The translations under genes were made by a program, and so were the position numbers. The notes beneath the pieces were generated by a model that saw only the letters and a program-made list of their open reading frames with translations, searched no databases and was not told the DNA's origin. 64,000 nt of DNA from Nectonema munidae (Eukaryota > Nematomorpha > Nectonematoida > Nectonematidae), in assembly GCA_030549495.1 (NCBI GenBank), contig JAUIRK010000029.1:1-64000 (forward strand), given 5' to 3'. Below are positions 13,501-25,395 of this stretch, piece by piece (the first letter of the stretch is position 1; each line of letters opens with the position of its first letter).

Positions 13501-15060
13501 TGAATATAATTAAAATTCATGACAAACAAGTTGAAATCCTAGCATATCCTAGTTTTCACTCTCAGAATTTAATTTATAATCTGAGGTTAGTTGATTTAAA
13601 TGATTTTTTTGAGTTTGCTTCAATGATTTAGGTAAATAATTCATTAAAAATAAAATTAAAACCAGTTTCTTCATCAATTTTTTCATCTACTATGAGCCTA
13701 AAAGATTAAACTTCGCTGAGTTTTCAGAAAAAGTAATAATACTGATAAAAAAAAGTCATCCTTAATTACAGATAAATTTTACCGATTAATATATCAAAAA
13801 AGCCCAATTTAACCTATTCACCTATCCGTAATTAGGACAAACTTATACGTTTCTAGCGAATTCAGATTAAAGTGTCGTGAAATACTCAAATTTGTGGTTG
13901 TAAATAAATTCAATAAAGTAGTAAGGAAAAGAAAATGTCAATATTTTATAAAAATTATATTGAGGAAGTTTTCAAAAATTTGGAATTAAAAAGTTGGGAA
14001 AATCAAAATGCATGCGACTGGAGAGTGTAGAAGAGAATAAACGAAAAAGAGTAATTATAGTTTGTAAGTTGTTTGATGCGCCGCCATACATAAACCACAT
14101 ATACTGGTTTACAGGCAATCGCACATTACCCGACAAAGAGTAATTAATTAATATATTAAATTAAAGTATTAATATTTACATTTAGTCAACATAGTTATAA
14201 GAAAACACTAATAAAATCTTTAAAAAAAATCAAAACTACCTAATAAAAAAGCATTTATAGGTTTGGATAAAAAGAGAATACAATAAAAAAAAATTTATTA
14301 GAATTATTTATTGTAGGTTTTTATTTAAGAAGTGAATAAGGCTAGCTAGATACTTCGCTTCAATACAAAAAGCTATTTGGTTCGATTTAACATCAAAGTT
14401 TCCTTGCCCATAGTTATCTCTTTTTAAATTTGTTTTTTGTTTGTTTAAAAAAGAAGAAAATTCACATGTTTTTGTTTGTTCCAATAAGATTCTATGTTTT
14501 CATCATTGTCTATGATTTATAAATCTAAAAGGAAAGTTTTTTTTGTTTTCACTTTAAATATAATATTTTAATTAACAATAATTATTTAAATATTTTAAAT
14601 ATGATAAGATAAGATTTATTTAGTTCAAAACAAAAGGATACGAACTAAACTTAAGTTTATATGTTCGTATGAGAAAAAATCCTTCATCCTCAATATTGTA
14701 AGAACTTCTAATCTCAATATGCTGAAATAGTGAAGTTAAAAATAAGAAAATGTGTAATAGATCATGTGTAGGGAGGAAGATAGATTCAAAAAAATCCATG
14801 AGGATTATATGGATAAAATTAACAAAGGCGTTAAAAAGTTATACTATACAAATATAGAGTATATAGAAACATAATTATGTATCATAAGTAAATAATTGTT
14901 CAAGGCAAGATCTTTAGGTAAGGCGAAGCACAAAGGGTTTGCTTTTTGATGAATTTTCCAGTAAAGATAATAAACACCGAGATCTAAAAGAAAAAAAGAA
15001 ACAAGGCAAAAAAAAAATTTGGAAATGCAAAATAGAGATGTTTGGTATATATAATAAAAA
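13501..15060. other. No gene recognised
   Basis: Very AT-rich. No conserved coding sequence or clear element ends were found. Confidence 0.5.
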
Positions 15061-15078
15061 ATATATTTACATGTTAAC

Positions 15079-15460
15079 TCATAACAAATAAGAGATAAAT
15101 TTTTTTTTAAAAGATTTATTATTTTTAAGATATCTAATATGCAACGGTATTGAATTCAAATTATTGATAACACTTGGTAAAAAACTATTCTTATTTATGT
15201 TGGTAAAATGTTGTATAAATACATCTTCATCATTTCTCAAGTTATAATTATGTATTGTATTGTTGAAAATAAAGTAATTGGAAAAATAAGAATTGGATGT
15301 CATATTATTAAAATAAAAAGCGAGGTAGTTAATGAACGTATTTGTTTGTTATTCAAAATTCCGTGCGTTTTCCTGATGATTGTAGAAAGACCACTTTCAA
15401 TGAATTTTATAGCTCGATTTTTTTTTGGATTGTAATTTATTGATAAAAGTTCTGCTACTA
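15079..15460 (-). mobile_element. LINE reverse-transcriptase C-terminal fragment
   Basis: The open stretch 15303-15079 contains HNYNLRNDEDVF, then FLPSVINNLNSIPLHIR and FKKKFISYL. This is the usual end of non-LTR retrotransposon ORF2 (the 'Y.LRN ... N.LP..IR ... FK..L' pattern). Upstream, to about 15460, a degraded stretch with NRAIKFIESGLS looks like the preceding part. Only the 3' end is present. The clade is not resolved, and it lies on the strand opposite to the LINE that follows. Confidence 0.6.
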
Positions 15461-15535
15461 AAGGCCCAAAAAAAAAAGTTTAAATATGAAAATTTTTTGA
15501 TTGTTACTCTTTTTCGACAATCATTTTTTTACAAT

Positions 15536-16500
15536 GGATGAAATTCATAAAATTATTGAGTCATCTAAAAGCTCAGGAGCTAAATTCTGTCATCAAATAA
15601 ATTTTCGAAAGAGGGGTTGCTAACACTATTGTTTTTTTAATAGACAAGCTTAAAACTTTGAATAATCTGGAAAGTTTAACACTAAACTTAATGATATCGA
15701 TAGCAAAATTGCATGTATTAAATCGGCTGAAAAATCATATCCAGGCTCATTCTTACAAAAAATATGCAGATGTGGTAGATAAGAAGGAACATATTATTCA
15801 CAAAAAGTTTTTCGATTCGTCATTATCTCTTAAAATTATAAATTATTTTGATAAATCTGATTCCAATATTTTGCATTCAAGCGATAAAAAACTTAAGCCT
15901 AACATTATCAAAATTTATTTCAAAAAAATTAAGAAACTGAAGGATGACTCCTTATCGCTGAATCCATCAACGAAACTAGCTTTAGAAATTTCAAAACCAC
16001 TTTAAAAAATAATAATTTAAATTTTGAAGATCTTATTGTCAAGTGCCCTAATTTTTGTTTAGAAATTAGTAAGGATGTAGATTTTCAACAGTTATAGAAT
16101 ATAATCTTTGAACGAAATAACATAAGCCTAGATTGCATTATGAAAATTTTTCCTTTAACTGAAAATTTGAATTGAAATTGAATGGATATTATGTTTTATA
16201 ATATTGGTATTAGTTTTGATATTAAAAAGGTAGCATCTATTTTTAAACCAAGTATATTTACAGCCCATGAACTATTATTGTAACAAAGTCATGTCAAAAT
16301 TTGTTACAATTGTAACAAACCTAACCACTTTTCTAAGGATTGTAAAGCAAAATCCCCAACCTGTAGATTTTGGAGTATGGATCATCCGTCACAAAACTGC
16401 GCAAGATAGGAAACACAATTTTGTAAGTTATGTGATTCTCGTAAATACGACTCTTGGTATGCATGTAATTCACGCCAATGTCATTTCCTAAATACACTCA
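15536..16500 (+). pseudogene. LINE A ORF1 with CCHC zinc knuckles
   Basis: A 115-residue open piece at 15658-16005 is lysine-rich. Further on, translation around 16295-16480 gives CYNCNKPNHFSKDC, then CRFWSMDHPSQNC and QFCKLC. These are three cysteine-histidine knuckles typical of LINE ORF1 proteins that bind their own RNA. Several frames are needed, so it is not functional. Confidence 0.6.
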
Positions 16501-16689
16501 ACGAATCTAATAATAAGATAAATCAATTATCCTTAAATTTTGAACCAATAACTTTGAAATTTTTTGCTCATAATGGAGAATTCTCACGACATTGATTTAT
16601 TGAACTCTTTAATTATATTTGAAGAATTGGAAGGTTTTTTACCTTCTAATAATTTCAACATTTATTTTTTAGAGGCAAAAAAAGTAAAA

Positions 16690-17290
16690 CGTTTTTACCT
16701 TAACATCAAGCAAAAATCGAATTTATTGATAAAAATGAAAGTGGTGTTCCATGTTAAAAGCTAGCTGAAGATTATCATGTTGGAAAGACACAGATTCAAA
16801 ATATTATCAAAAATAAAGAAAAAATTAAACAAATGTGGAATACAGGTATCAATTCAAAATGTAAAACATTAACAGTTAAATTATCTCACGAAAAAGTTAA
16901 TACTTCAATTTACGAGTGGTTTTGTGTAATGAGAGCAAAAAAATTCCTATTTCTGGTGTGATGATTCGAGAGAAGGCTATGCAGATTGCAGGAGAAGTTG
17001 GTGATGTCAATTTTAAAGCTTCTAATGCTTGGTTTCTAATAAAGTCCAAGACTCTTTTCAACTTAGCAAAAAGTGCACTTGATTGTGTTGAAAATCATCA
17101 AATGTCTAATTTGAAACAGACGAATTTTTAAAAAAACATTAATTTTTATAAATAAAGTCATATGTTTTTACCTCTTTGTATTATTTTTCTTTAATTAAAA
17201 TATAGCCTATCTATTTTTGAACCTCTCTCTAACGACCCTCTGTCTACAGCGACTTTTTTTAGCAGCCAAGTCAAGTAGCTGTAGACAGGT
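16690..17290 (+). mobile_element. pogo/Tigger transposon fragment, 3' side
   Basis: Translation gives a CENP-B/Jerky-like DNA-binding region: LAEDYHVGKTQIQNIIKNKE near 16762, then (17,000 region) IPISGVMIREKAMQIAGEV and FKASNAWF. This is the helix-turn-helix of pogo-superfamily transposases. One frame change separates the two parts and the DDE core is missing. Near the right end is an exact 11-bp inverted repeat, CTGTCTACAGC at 17240-17250 and GCTGTAGACAG at 17278-17288. The left end was not identified. Confidence 0.65.
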
Positions 17291-17801
17291 TTTACTCTTT
17301 ACAAGTCTTTTCCGAAAACATCAAAAGTATTGTTATTCATAACATATATCGTAAACCTGTTTTTTAAAAGATTATCGTCATGAATTTTTAGATGACCTAG
17401 ATCTTTATATATCAGAATTGAATAATGATTAAATGCATATTTTTAGGTGATTTAAATGTTACGAAATTCTGATTCTAAGGTTTTTGGATTCTTAAATCTA
17501 TTTCTAGAAACGGGTTTCAAAACTTCATTAAGAAAATCACAAGACAAGCATCTCTTCCTTCATTTGACAACATTTTCATTCCATTTTCTATGAACACCTA
17601 TTATTCTTACATTCTGAAAAAAGATATAACAAATCATTATCTAGTTTTTATTTCTTTGAACCAAATGTTGTCAAATCAAACAAATTCAACAAAAATTGTT
17701 TTCAACCATAAGTTCTTTATTGAAAAGTTTTCACAAATTGATTGGTACTTAGACCTTTGTCATTTTTTCAATGACCCAAACAATATGTTTAATGTTATGA
17801 C
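17290..17801 (+). pseudogene. LINE A endonuclease segment
   Basis: APE-type endonuclease signatures are visible: VIHNIYRKP at about 17333, LDDLDLYISELNN, CIFLGDLNV (the GDxN motif) near 17438, FDNIFIPF, and ITNHYLVF, equivalent to the D/N-H motif. Frame shifts and stops are present. The reading frame runs up to the hAT insertion at 17802 and resumes at about 20033. Confidence 0.65.
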
Positions 17802-20032
17802 TAGGGCGGTTAAAAGTCAATTTAACTGCACAATTATATAGATTTACGATGTAACACAAATCTCCAGTTTTATATACTTTTTTTCGTATTTTTTATGTCA
17901 ATTAAAATCAACTTTTTTATGTTGGGTCAACTTTTTTTCATATAGTCAATTTTTTTTGTTAGGTCAATTTTTGAATTTGACGATATTTGATATAATAAAA
18001 CTTTAACATAAGGCATCTTATCTCTATACCACCCGTGAATACATCAGAAGTATTGGTCAAGCTTAGCAATATTATATCTGTGCATCACACTTGTATTTTA
18101 AATAAAAAAGGCGGTGTTATCCTACTAATGAAAACATATTTTTTGTACAGATATGATTGTTGACAATTTATGATGCTAAAAGAGAATTTAGTCTTGGTGT
18201 AGCATGTGTAGGTCGACAGATAAGTTATAAATGCAATGCAGCACTGTTAGCAGAACTCTTGACTCTTACTTCCGTTTTTCTATGTGATATACATTTTCTT
18301 TTACACTTTGCAATTATTATTATTCTTCCTTATGTAGACATTTGTTTATCATCAATCATCATCATTTTGTAGATCAAAGTAAACACATAGGAGATAGCAA
18401 ATATACGAGAAAGAAAAAGAGAAGCAGTGAGAAAGAGAAACAGCGAGAGAAAGAGATAAATGGCAACATATGTTGCATTATGCAATTTGCATTCTTTGAT
18501 ACAAGTTTTTAAATTGATTGTTCGTTTTTCACTTCAACTTTCATATTTTTATTATGCCAAAGGTTGCCTCTTCCAAAATTTCAAAGATTCTTCAAATTGT
18601 TGATCGGTTTCCTAGAGAATTTATCTTATCCTCGAACAAAGAACTTTTGTTTACTATGTTCAACAACTGTAAATTACGAAAAAAATTTTTTTTTGAAAAG
18701 CACAGAAGTACTAAAAAGCATCAAAATGCATTGAACTCTTTACCAAGTACTTCAAATATATTGAAATATTCCGAAAAAATTGATAAAAACTTCACAAAAA
18801 AGTAAGTCAAATGTTTTTTGGAATCTAATATACCCCTACACAAGTTGGGACACTCAAGTTTAATGAACTTTTTCAATGATTTGGGGTACACATTACCATC
18901 AATTTCAACTAGTAGGCTTATTGTCGATGAACTAGCAGATGAAAGTTTTTCTAAAATAAAATTAAAAATTGCTAATAAAAAGGTTTTCTTAATGATGGAT
19001 GAAACAGATGTGTATGGCAAATCTTCCATTAATGTTCTTATTGGCACTTTAGATGAACCAAATAAGGTGTATGCAGTGAAGACAAAGTTCATTGATGTCT
19101 CAATTAATTTGCAAAAGGTAAAAGGTGATATTTGTTCTTGACGACTTATTAAGCAGCTAGATGTAAATAGAGAAGGTTTTTGCTTATTTTTAAGCGATGC
19201 TGCCAAATATAAAATTTCTGCAGGTAAACAACTGAAGGTTCTATACCCTAATATGTTTCACGTTACATGTTTTGCCCATCTTTTACACAATTGTGCATTA
19301 AAAGTAAAGGCACATTTTAAAGAAGTTGATGAAGTGATTGCTTCTGTTAAAGCAGCCACGATCAAGAACAAGGCAAGAAAAAAAATTCAAATAGATTCCT
19401 CATCCAATTGTTACAAGATGGGGAAGTTGGATAAAAGCAGCATTGTACTACTATACAAATTTAAATAAAGTGAAGGAAATAGTTGAGACTTTTGATGAAG
19501 AAGAAGGAATTTTAGAAAGAAGAGTAAAAGAAGCAATTAATAAAGAAAGCTTAATAAAGGACTTGATTAGTATCAAAAGAAGTTATGGACAACTGATTGA
19601 GATGATCGAAAAAACAGAAAGTTTAATTTTTTTTATATTAAAGGCATTTGACATGTATGAAAATATAGATTTTGAAGAAGATGAATGTGATATAAAAACT
19701 TATTTCGATAGAAGAATAAATTCAAACGATCTAGTTCAAATAATGAAGATGGATGATAAACGTGTGTCTCCATATCTTTATGATCTCCTTCAAAATTGTC
19801 AAGCTACAACAGTAGTTGTAGAGAGATCTTTTTCCATGCTTAAAAAACTTATGTCCAAAGACAGAAATTTTTCGAAGGAGAACATTTTCAAGTATTTCAT
19901 GTTATATTATAACAGCAATTGTTAGTTCATTTCAATAAATTTTTAGGTCAACTTTTTTTTTCTAAAAGTTAATTTTTTTACATTGATTTGTCAACTTTTC
20001 AGAATTTTTTAGGTCAATTTTTGTTGCCCCTA
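17802..20032 (+). mobile_element. hAT transposon with CGGBP1-like transposase, 2.2 kb
   Basis: The left end reads TAGGGCGGTTAAAAGTCAAT. The right end, inverted, reads TAGGGGCAACAAAAATTGAC. Both subterminal regions carry repeated AGGTCAATTTTT/GTCAACTTTTT motifs (17880-17990 and 19930-20025). The left flank GTTATGAC is partly matched at the right (ATGAC), and the LINE reading frame rejoins across it. The element contains a broken transposase gene at 18554-19925. Confidence 0.75.
18554..19925 (+). pseudogene. hAT transposase, CGGBP1-like N-terminus
   Basis: It starts MPKVASSKISKILQIVDRFP and has EKHRSTKKHQNAL, as in the CGG triplet repeat-binding protein 1 family, whose vertebrate member is a domesticated hAT-derived DNA-binding protein. 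Further blocks are HVTCFAHLLHNCALKVK (19259-19309) and the hATC dimerisation segment ATTVVVERSFSMLKKL (19804-19851). Breaks: a stop at about 18802, then one frame change near 19138 and another near 19430. The order and spacing are otherwise as expected. Proteins of this type are, from memory, abundant in sea-louse transcript sets. Confidence 0.8.
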
Positions 20033-20330
20033 GATGACCAATGAAATTTCAAACTTAATTGCTCTTAGTCTCAATAATCCTCTAGTTGAAAAAAATAAAA
20101 ATTCCTGTAACTCATGGATTACAAAAGAAATTTTGGAAATGATAAAAATAGAAATAAAATTCACAAGAAATTGAAAAAAGCGAAATCTAACGAAGGTCTT
20201 AGAAATCATTATATATCAATTTGGAACTTGAAAATTAAAATAGTGAAACAGGAATATTTTTTGAGCGAACAAGGGAATGGCAAGAAATTTTGGCAGAAAC
20301 TGAAATAAACGTAAATAAGATCAGTTTGTA
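20033..20330 (+). pseudogene. LINE A endonuclease-RT linker
   Basis: Reads MTNEISNLIALSLNNPLVEK, SWITKEILEMIK, then KKLKKAKSNEGL (the next frame from 20114). The 'WITKEIL..IK' block precedes the reverse transcriptase in many LINEs. It continues the frame broken by the hAT insertion. Confidence 0.6.
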
Positions 20331-20689
20331 AAAAATAACCCTCAAAATTTAAGATGGTTATATGTGTTCAGATTATCGATTCCAAGCTGATGTAAATACG
20401 TCACCAACACTTCAATCTTAACTAATAAAACTCGAAATGATTGTCTTAATTTTATTTTAGTCAATCTATTTCTTTGTTTGATTTTCAAAAGTTTGACAAA
20501 TCTGTTGTAGTTTCAGCAAAAAGCTTTATTTTAAAATTCAATTGAAATTTACGTAATTTCTTTCTATAGAATAAAGAAAATATTAATTACCTTAGCAGCT
20601 TTTTTAGTTATAGGCTATAACTCTTGCATTGCTTTAAATACATTTTCAAATTGCTTTAAAATTAGCTAAGTTATAGTTTTATTCAAAAA

Positions 20690-20880
20690 AGTAGTTTCGA
20701 ACTATAGACCGATATGTATTGTTCTTTATTTAGCCAAAATCTTTGAAAAATTTTTACACTTACAATTGAATGATTATTACATATCCAACAATTTATTATT
20801 CTCAAATCAATTTGGGTTTAGAAAAAACCACTCAACAGAACTTCTTCATTCATTTAAAAACACAATTAACATTTAAAAAA
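20690..20880 (+). pseudogene. LINE A reverse transcriptase, N-terminal part
   Basis: One clean frame gives NYRPICIVLYLAKIFEKFLH and then SNQFGFRKNHSTELL. These are RT blocks 1-2 of non-LTR elements. The downstream palm with the catalytic aspartates is absent. Confidence 0.75.
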
Positions 20881-20982
20881 ACATTTAAAGTTTTTCACTC
20901 TTGCAGTTAAGCTACTTTAGTATTATTTATATATATTTAATTTATCTACTTATTTATACCTTGAACCGAAATTATTTTATTT

Positions 20983-21935
20983 TTATGGATTTAGATGATA
21001 CTATAATTGACCCCCCCCCCCCCCCCCTCGGGAAGCGTATTAAGAATGTTCATTCTTTTTCTAATATTTTTACTGAACTTGACAATTGTAACAAGAACGT
21101 TGATTGTTTTATTGATAATATCTTTGATCAAGTCGAAAATATGATTTTTCAATAAATGAATGATACAATTAATGCCCAATCTACACTTATTAAAAATTTA
21201 AGTTTTATAAAAAATAAGCATGCTGATGCTGTTTCTTGCCCTATACTCAAGACTGAAATTGTAAACCCTATTAATACAGTCAGAATTAAAGTCTCAGACG
21301 AAAAACCTAATAAGGTGCTTTCAAAAAAGAAATTTTTAATAATTAAAACGCATGTAAAAATAAAATTGCTTTAAATGGAATTAGAATAAACTCTTCTGGA
21401 ACTGCTATTGTCAGTCTAGAAACTCCTACACAAAAATCTCAAGCAACTTCTATAAATATTAGGTTTTGGGAAATTCTGAATTTAAACCCAGATTTATTAT
21501 GAAATCTATCCCGAATGACTTAAATAATAATGACATAATGAATTCTTTGAATTACTGTAACTACAATATTTCTAGGCTAGGCGGTGACAAGTTGAATAGG
21601 GTAATTGAAAATTAAAATCCAAATACTAACTCGTAATTATACAACTTAACAATCCTCAAGTTGCTTCTATCTTAGCTAATACCTCTACAATTTTTTGTGG
21701 TTATAATTCTGTTCCTATTAGCTTATCTTTTAGAAAGCCAAAACTGTGCAATAAATGTGGCTAGCTTGGTCATCTTGATAAATTTTGTCGTGCTACAAAA
21801 CCATCTTGTCTTAAATGTTCCAAATTAGGCCATGCATCTGAAACGTGTAGGGAGACAGATTTTAAAAGCGTAAACTGTGGAGAAAATCACCAATACAATT
21901 TTGATAAATGCCCTTCCCTTATAAAGAAATGTTGA
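20983..21935 (+). pseudogene. LINE B ORF1 with zinc knuckles
   Basis: The start has MDLDDTIID; the frame is broken at 21155 and elsewhere. At about 21740-21930 the translation gives CNKCGxLGHLDKFC, CLKCSKLGHASETC and CGENHQYNFDKC. These CCHC knuckles mark a LINE nucleic-acid-binding ORF1. Confidence 0.65.
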
Positions 21936-21959
21936 AAGCGTACATATCTAACTAATGCC

Positions 21960-22570
21960 CTTGAACATACTTCACATTAATCTGGGAAAATCTAGAATTG
22001 CCTGGTACAATCTTTTAATATTTTTAGACAGTTTCCTATGATATAATTTTTCTTAATGAACTTTACTTGTGGAAAGTGTCCCAATTAACTACTCTCTTGC
22101 TATTTCTGAATCTGAAAAACCTCTTTCTGCTATATTATTTTTAAACTCTCTTAATTTTAATTTTGAACCACTACTATCGAGTAAATCTATTTGTGTTATA
22201 TCTGGTGTATTTGGTAATTCTTTAATCTTCCTAATCTCGGCCTACTTTCATCCTACAGATATGGATTTTATTAACTCATTTTTTTCTAATGTTGTTCAGA
22301 AAGTAGAAACTTATCCATTAATTGTTATTGCAGACACTAATTCTCGTCACCAACTGTGGGACTCTAAAACAAATTCAAGATGATAACTTTTTTACCAAAA
22401 ATTAATTGAATTTGACATAAGTCTCATTGACTCAAACAAACAATCTACTTTTCAAAGTCTAAGGTCTGATTGTTATGTAACCTCTCACATTGATCTATCA
22501 TTTTTCAACAATAAAATAAAAAAATACATTTTGGTTTCGGAAATTATCGATGAACCCACACCACTTTTTT
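21960..22570 (+). pseudogene. LINE B endonuclease
   Basis: The block LNILHINLGKSRIAW and later IIFLNEPYLWKV resembles the R1/LOA-type start (INL..SR.A ... D.IL..EPY). Further on: FLISAYFHPTDMDF, PLIVIADTNSRHQLWDS (the D.N.RH.LW motif, 22315-22366), FDISLIDSN and SHIDLSFF. Frames change several times. Confidence 0.7.
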
Positions 22571-22889
22571 AAGTTGAACTAATCTAGCCTTATATTCCAA
22601 GTGAAAATTTAGTTAACGTCTTAAAAACTCCCCCACTCTTCCTATAATTTTCCCTATAAAAATAATTTTTGTTCTTCTTTTAACAAAATTAGAAAAAAAT
22701 TCGTCATGCTGCTAAAATATTCATTCCGACGGACCCAAAAAAAGAGGATCTTTTTAGATATATGTCTATAAAATCTTATATTTTCATGCAAGATTAACTA
22801 CTTAAAAAAGTTATCTTGGCAATCATTTCTAAACTTTGACCAAAATTCAATTTGGAAAAGAATAAAAACTCTCAAAGGTGATCAGAAAT

Positions 22890-23545
22890 CCTTTGTCTTG
22901 CTCAACCATCGTCAATCTTCTGATACTAATTCAGATATTGACTTTTCTCTTAACTCTTATCCAACAGTTACAGCTGCTGAACTCACTTATATTTTCAAAA
23001 ACCTGAAAATCAAATCTTCATCTGGGGTTGATAAAATAACCTATATACAAATAAAACGTGTGCTTTCAGTCATTTTTGATGCCTTAATCCACTTGTTCAA
23101 TGCTAGCCTTAGGTTCTGCTACTTTCCCTTTATCTTTAAACAAGGTGAACTTATTCTCATTTTAAAAGGGCCTTCGACTAATTTCAAATTTTCTAATTGG
23201 AGACCTATCACTTTATTACCTTGTTTAGGAAAATTTTTGAGAAAAATTATTCGAATAAGACTTATAAATCACATTTCTACCTCCAATTGTATCAGTGAGC
23301 TATACTTTGCCTATTTAAATGGAAAATCGTCTGACTTAGCTACGGGTCGTTTATCTTCAAAAATATATAACTGTTTCAAATAGAGAAAACACTTGACTTG
23401 TATATTTATTGGCTTTAAAGGAGTTTTTAACTCTGCATGTCACTCTTGTATTCTAAATAACATGCAAAAAATGAATTTCCAATATATTTGAAGAAATATT
23501 TTTTCAGTATAAAGAGTTTAGAAAACTCTTCTCTAATATGTAATG
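22890..23545 (+). pseudogene. LINE B reverse transcriptase, N-terminal half
   Basis: Contains SSSGVDKITYIQIK, FSNWRPITLLPCLGKFL and then, past a stop at 23381, FIGFKGVFNSACHSCIL (the F.D.KgAFD..wH..I block with the first catalytic Asp replaced by Gly in this copy). The Y/FADD block is missing. Truncated on the right. Confidence 0.75.
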
Positions 23546-23557
23546 ATATATTCTCAT

Positions 23558-25114
23558 AACCTGTACGGTTGAACGCGGGTAGACAACTTGCGTGTTATCT
23601 CCAATCCGTATATTACGATGATTCTTCTCCAACCTGTATTCTACGATGATTCATCTCCAACCTGTATACTACAATGATTCATCTCCAACCTGTATACTAC
23701 GATGATTCATCTCCAACCTGAATACTAAGATGATTCATCTCCAACCTGTATACTACGATGGTTTCTATTCCATGTACAAATGATTAGGGAGACAATGTTC
23801 AACTTTCTGTTCACATTTTGCTAGATGTAAGATTTGATATACCTCATTCGGGGAGACGATGCTACATAAGTTATTACCTATATACCTGTATACTACGATG
23901 GTTCATCTCCAACCTGTATACCGCAATGATTCATCTCCAACCTGTATACCGCAATGATTCATCTCCAACCTATCAGTTCATATTTTGCTAGATGTAAGAT
24001 TTGATATACCTCGTTCGGGGAGAGGATGTTAGATAAGTTATTACCTATATTTTTGCAATTTTTTCACGATATTAAATAATATATTTTATCAAATAATCAA
24101 AATAAAATTCTGTAATCAAAGAATCGAAAAATATTCTTTTAAAAAATCAAAAAATGAAATTTCTGTTCATATTTTGCTACCTCATACGATGTTACAAAAG
24201 TTATTACCTTTACTTTGCAATTTGCACGATTTTAAATATTATATTTGTCAAGTAATCAAAGAATCGAAAAATGTTCAAATCAAAAAATATTTATTCTTTT
24301 TAAATATATCGTTGGCTCCCCTTACTTTTAGTTTCGTATGTGCATAATTTGATAAAAATTAATTATTAAGGTTTATCTTTCTATTTTAAAAGTAAGGGAG
24401 TAACGTGAATATTTTGAGCCAACGATATATTTAAAAAGAATAAATATTTTTTGATTTGAACATTTTTCGATTCTTTGATTATTTGACAAATATAATATTT
24501 AAAATCGTGCAAATTGCAAAGTAAAGATAATAACTTTTGTAACATCGTATGAGGTAGCAAAATATGAACAGAAAGTTTCATATTTTTTGATTTTTTAAAG
24601 AATATTTTTCGATTCTTTGATTACAGAATTTTATTTTGATTATTTGATAAAATATATTATTTAATATCCTGAAAAAATTGCAAAAATATAGGTAATAACT
24701 TATCTAACATCCTCTCCCCGAATGAGGTATATCAAATCTTACATCTAGCAAAATATGAACTGATAGGTTGGAGATGAATCATCGCGGTATACAGGTTGGA
24801 GATGAACCATCGTAGTATACAGGTAATAACTTATGTAGCATCGTCTCCCCGAATGAGGTATATCAAATCTTACATCTAGCAGAATGTGAACAGAAAGTTG
24901 AACATTGTCTCCCTAGTTATTTGTACATAGAATAGAAACCATCGTAGTATACAGGTTGAAGATGAATCATCGTAGTATACAGGTTGGAGATGAATCATCG
25001 TAGAATATAGGTTGGAGATGAATCATCATAGTATACAGGTTGGAGATGAATCATCGTAATATACAGGTTGGAGATAACACTCAAGTTGTATACCCGCGTT
25101 CAACCGTACAGGTT
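23558..25114. mobile_element. Foldback element: long inverted repeat with 28-bp tandem units
   Basis: The two arms (about 23558-24333 and 24388-25114) are inverted near-copies. The outer ends read AACCTGTACGGTTGAACGCG and its inverse. Each arm has an outer tandem array of a 28-bp unit (core GATTCATCTCCAACCTGTAT), then blocks containing 'GCTAGATGTAAGATTTGATA' and 'GTTATTACCT' repeated two or three times. An AT-rich inner part follows and the loop is about 55 bp. No coding sequence. The structure resembles foldback/Galileo-type DNA elements, but the superfamily is unassigned. No clear target duplication was found. Confidence 0.85.
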
Positions 25115-25385
25115 TATATATATATCAATGGTCTTACCCGACGACATATATCAGTAGGTTATCTAGGCAAGCGAAGGGTTTAGAAATTTGACTTGATTAC
25201 ATGTAAAAAATGTGTCTTTATATATCAGGTAAATTTTACCCATTTCTCTTAGTGACATTATTGCATGTGCTGAGCCGAAAAATTCAAAAAGTGATTGTCG
25301 ATCCTTTTTCGTTTAGAGGTGATATAAGAGTATTCAACACTCATTGATACGCAAAACCCTGAAATTTAAATAAGGAGCGGTTTAA

Positions 25386-25395
25386 GCGCGTGCGC
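25386..25395. promoter_or_regulatory. NRF1-like GC palindrome
   Basis: GCGCGTGCGC in a setting of about 30% GC is close to the NRF1/Ewg consensus YGCGCAYGCGCR, with one internal mismatch. About 80 bp downstream is a pyrimidine-rich TTTCTCCCCTCTCGACAG followed by codons of unusually high GC. This could mark a promoter and first exon, but no gene is recognised. Confidence 0.25.

Larger units (their letters stand above)
15536..20880 (+). mobile_element. LINE copy A, split by two later insertions
   Basis: Pieces in order on the plus strand: ORF1 with zinc knuckles (15536-16500), endonuclease (17290-17801), endonuclease-RT linker (20033-20330) and the first part of the RT domain (20690-20880). 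A pogo/Tigger fragment lies between ORF1 and endonuclease, and a hAT element lies between endonuclease and linker. The copy stops in the RT domain and LINE copy B begins within 100 bp. The domain order is that of the Jockey/CR1/R1 group; the exact clade is uncertain. Confidence 0.65.
20950..23545 (+). mobile_element. LINE copy B (R1/Jockey group), 3'-truncated
   Basis: Order: ORF1 with zinc knuckles, an R1-like endonuclease and the start of the RT domain, all on the plus strand. It ends just before the foldback element at 23558 and no RT sequence resumes after 25114. Many frame changes and stops indicate an old copy. A run of 17 C lies at 21011-21027 inside ORF1. Confidence 0.75.

Noticed and set aside
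18721-19206. 161-codon minus-strand ORF
   Set aside because: It is antisense to the hAT transposase reading on the plus strand, which has clear family motifs.
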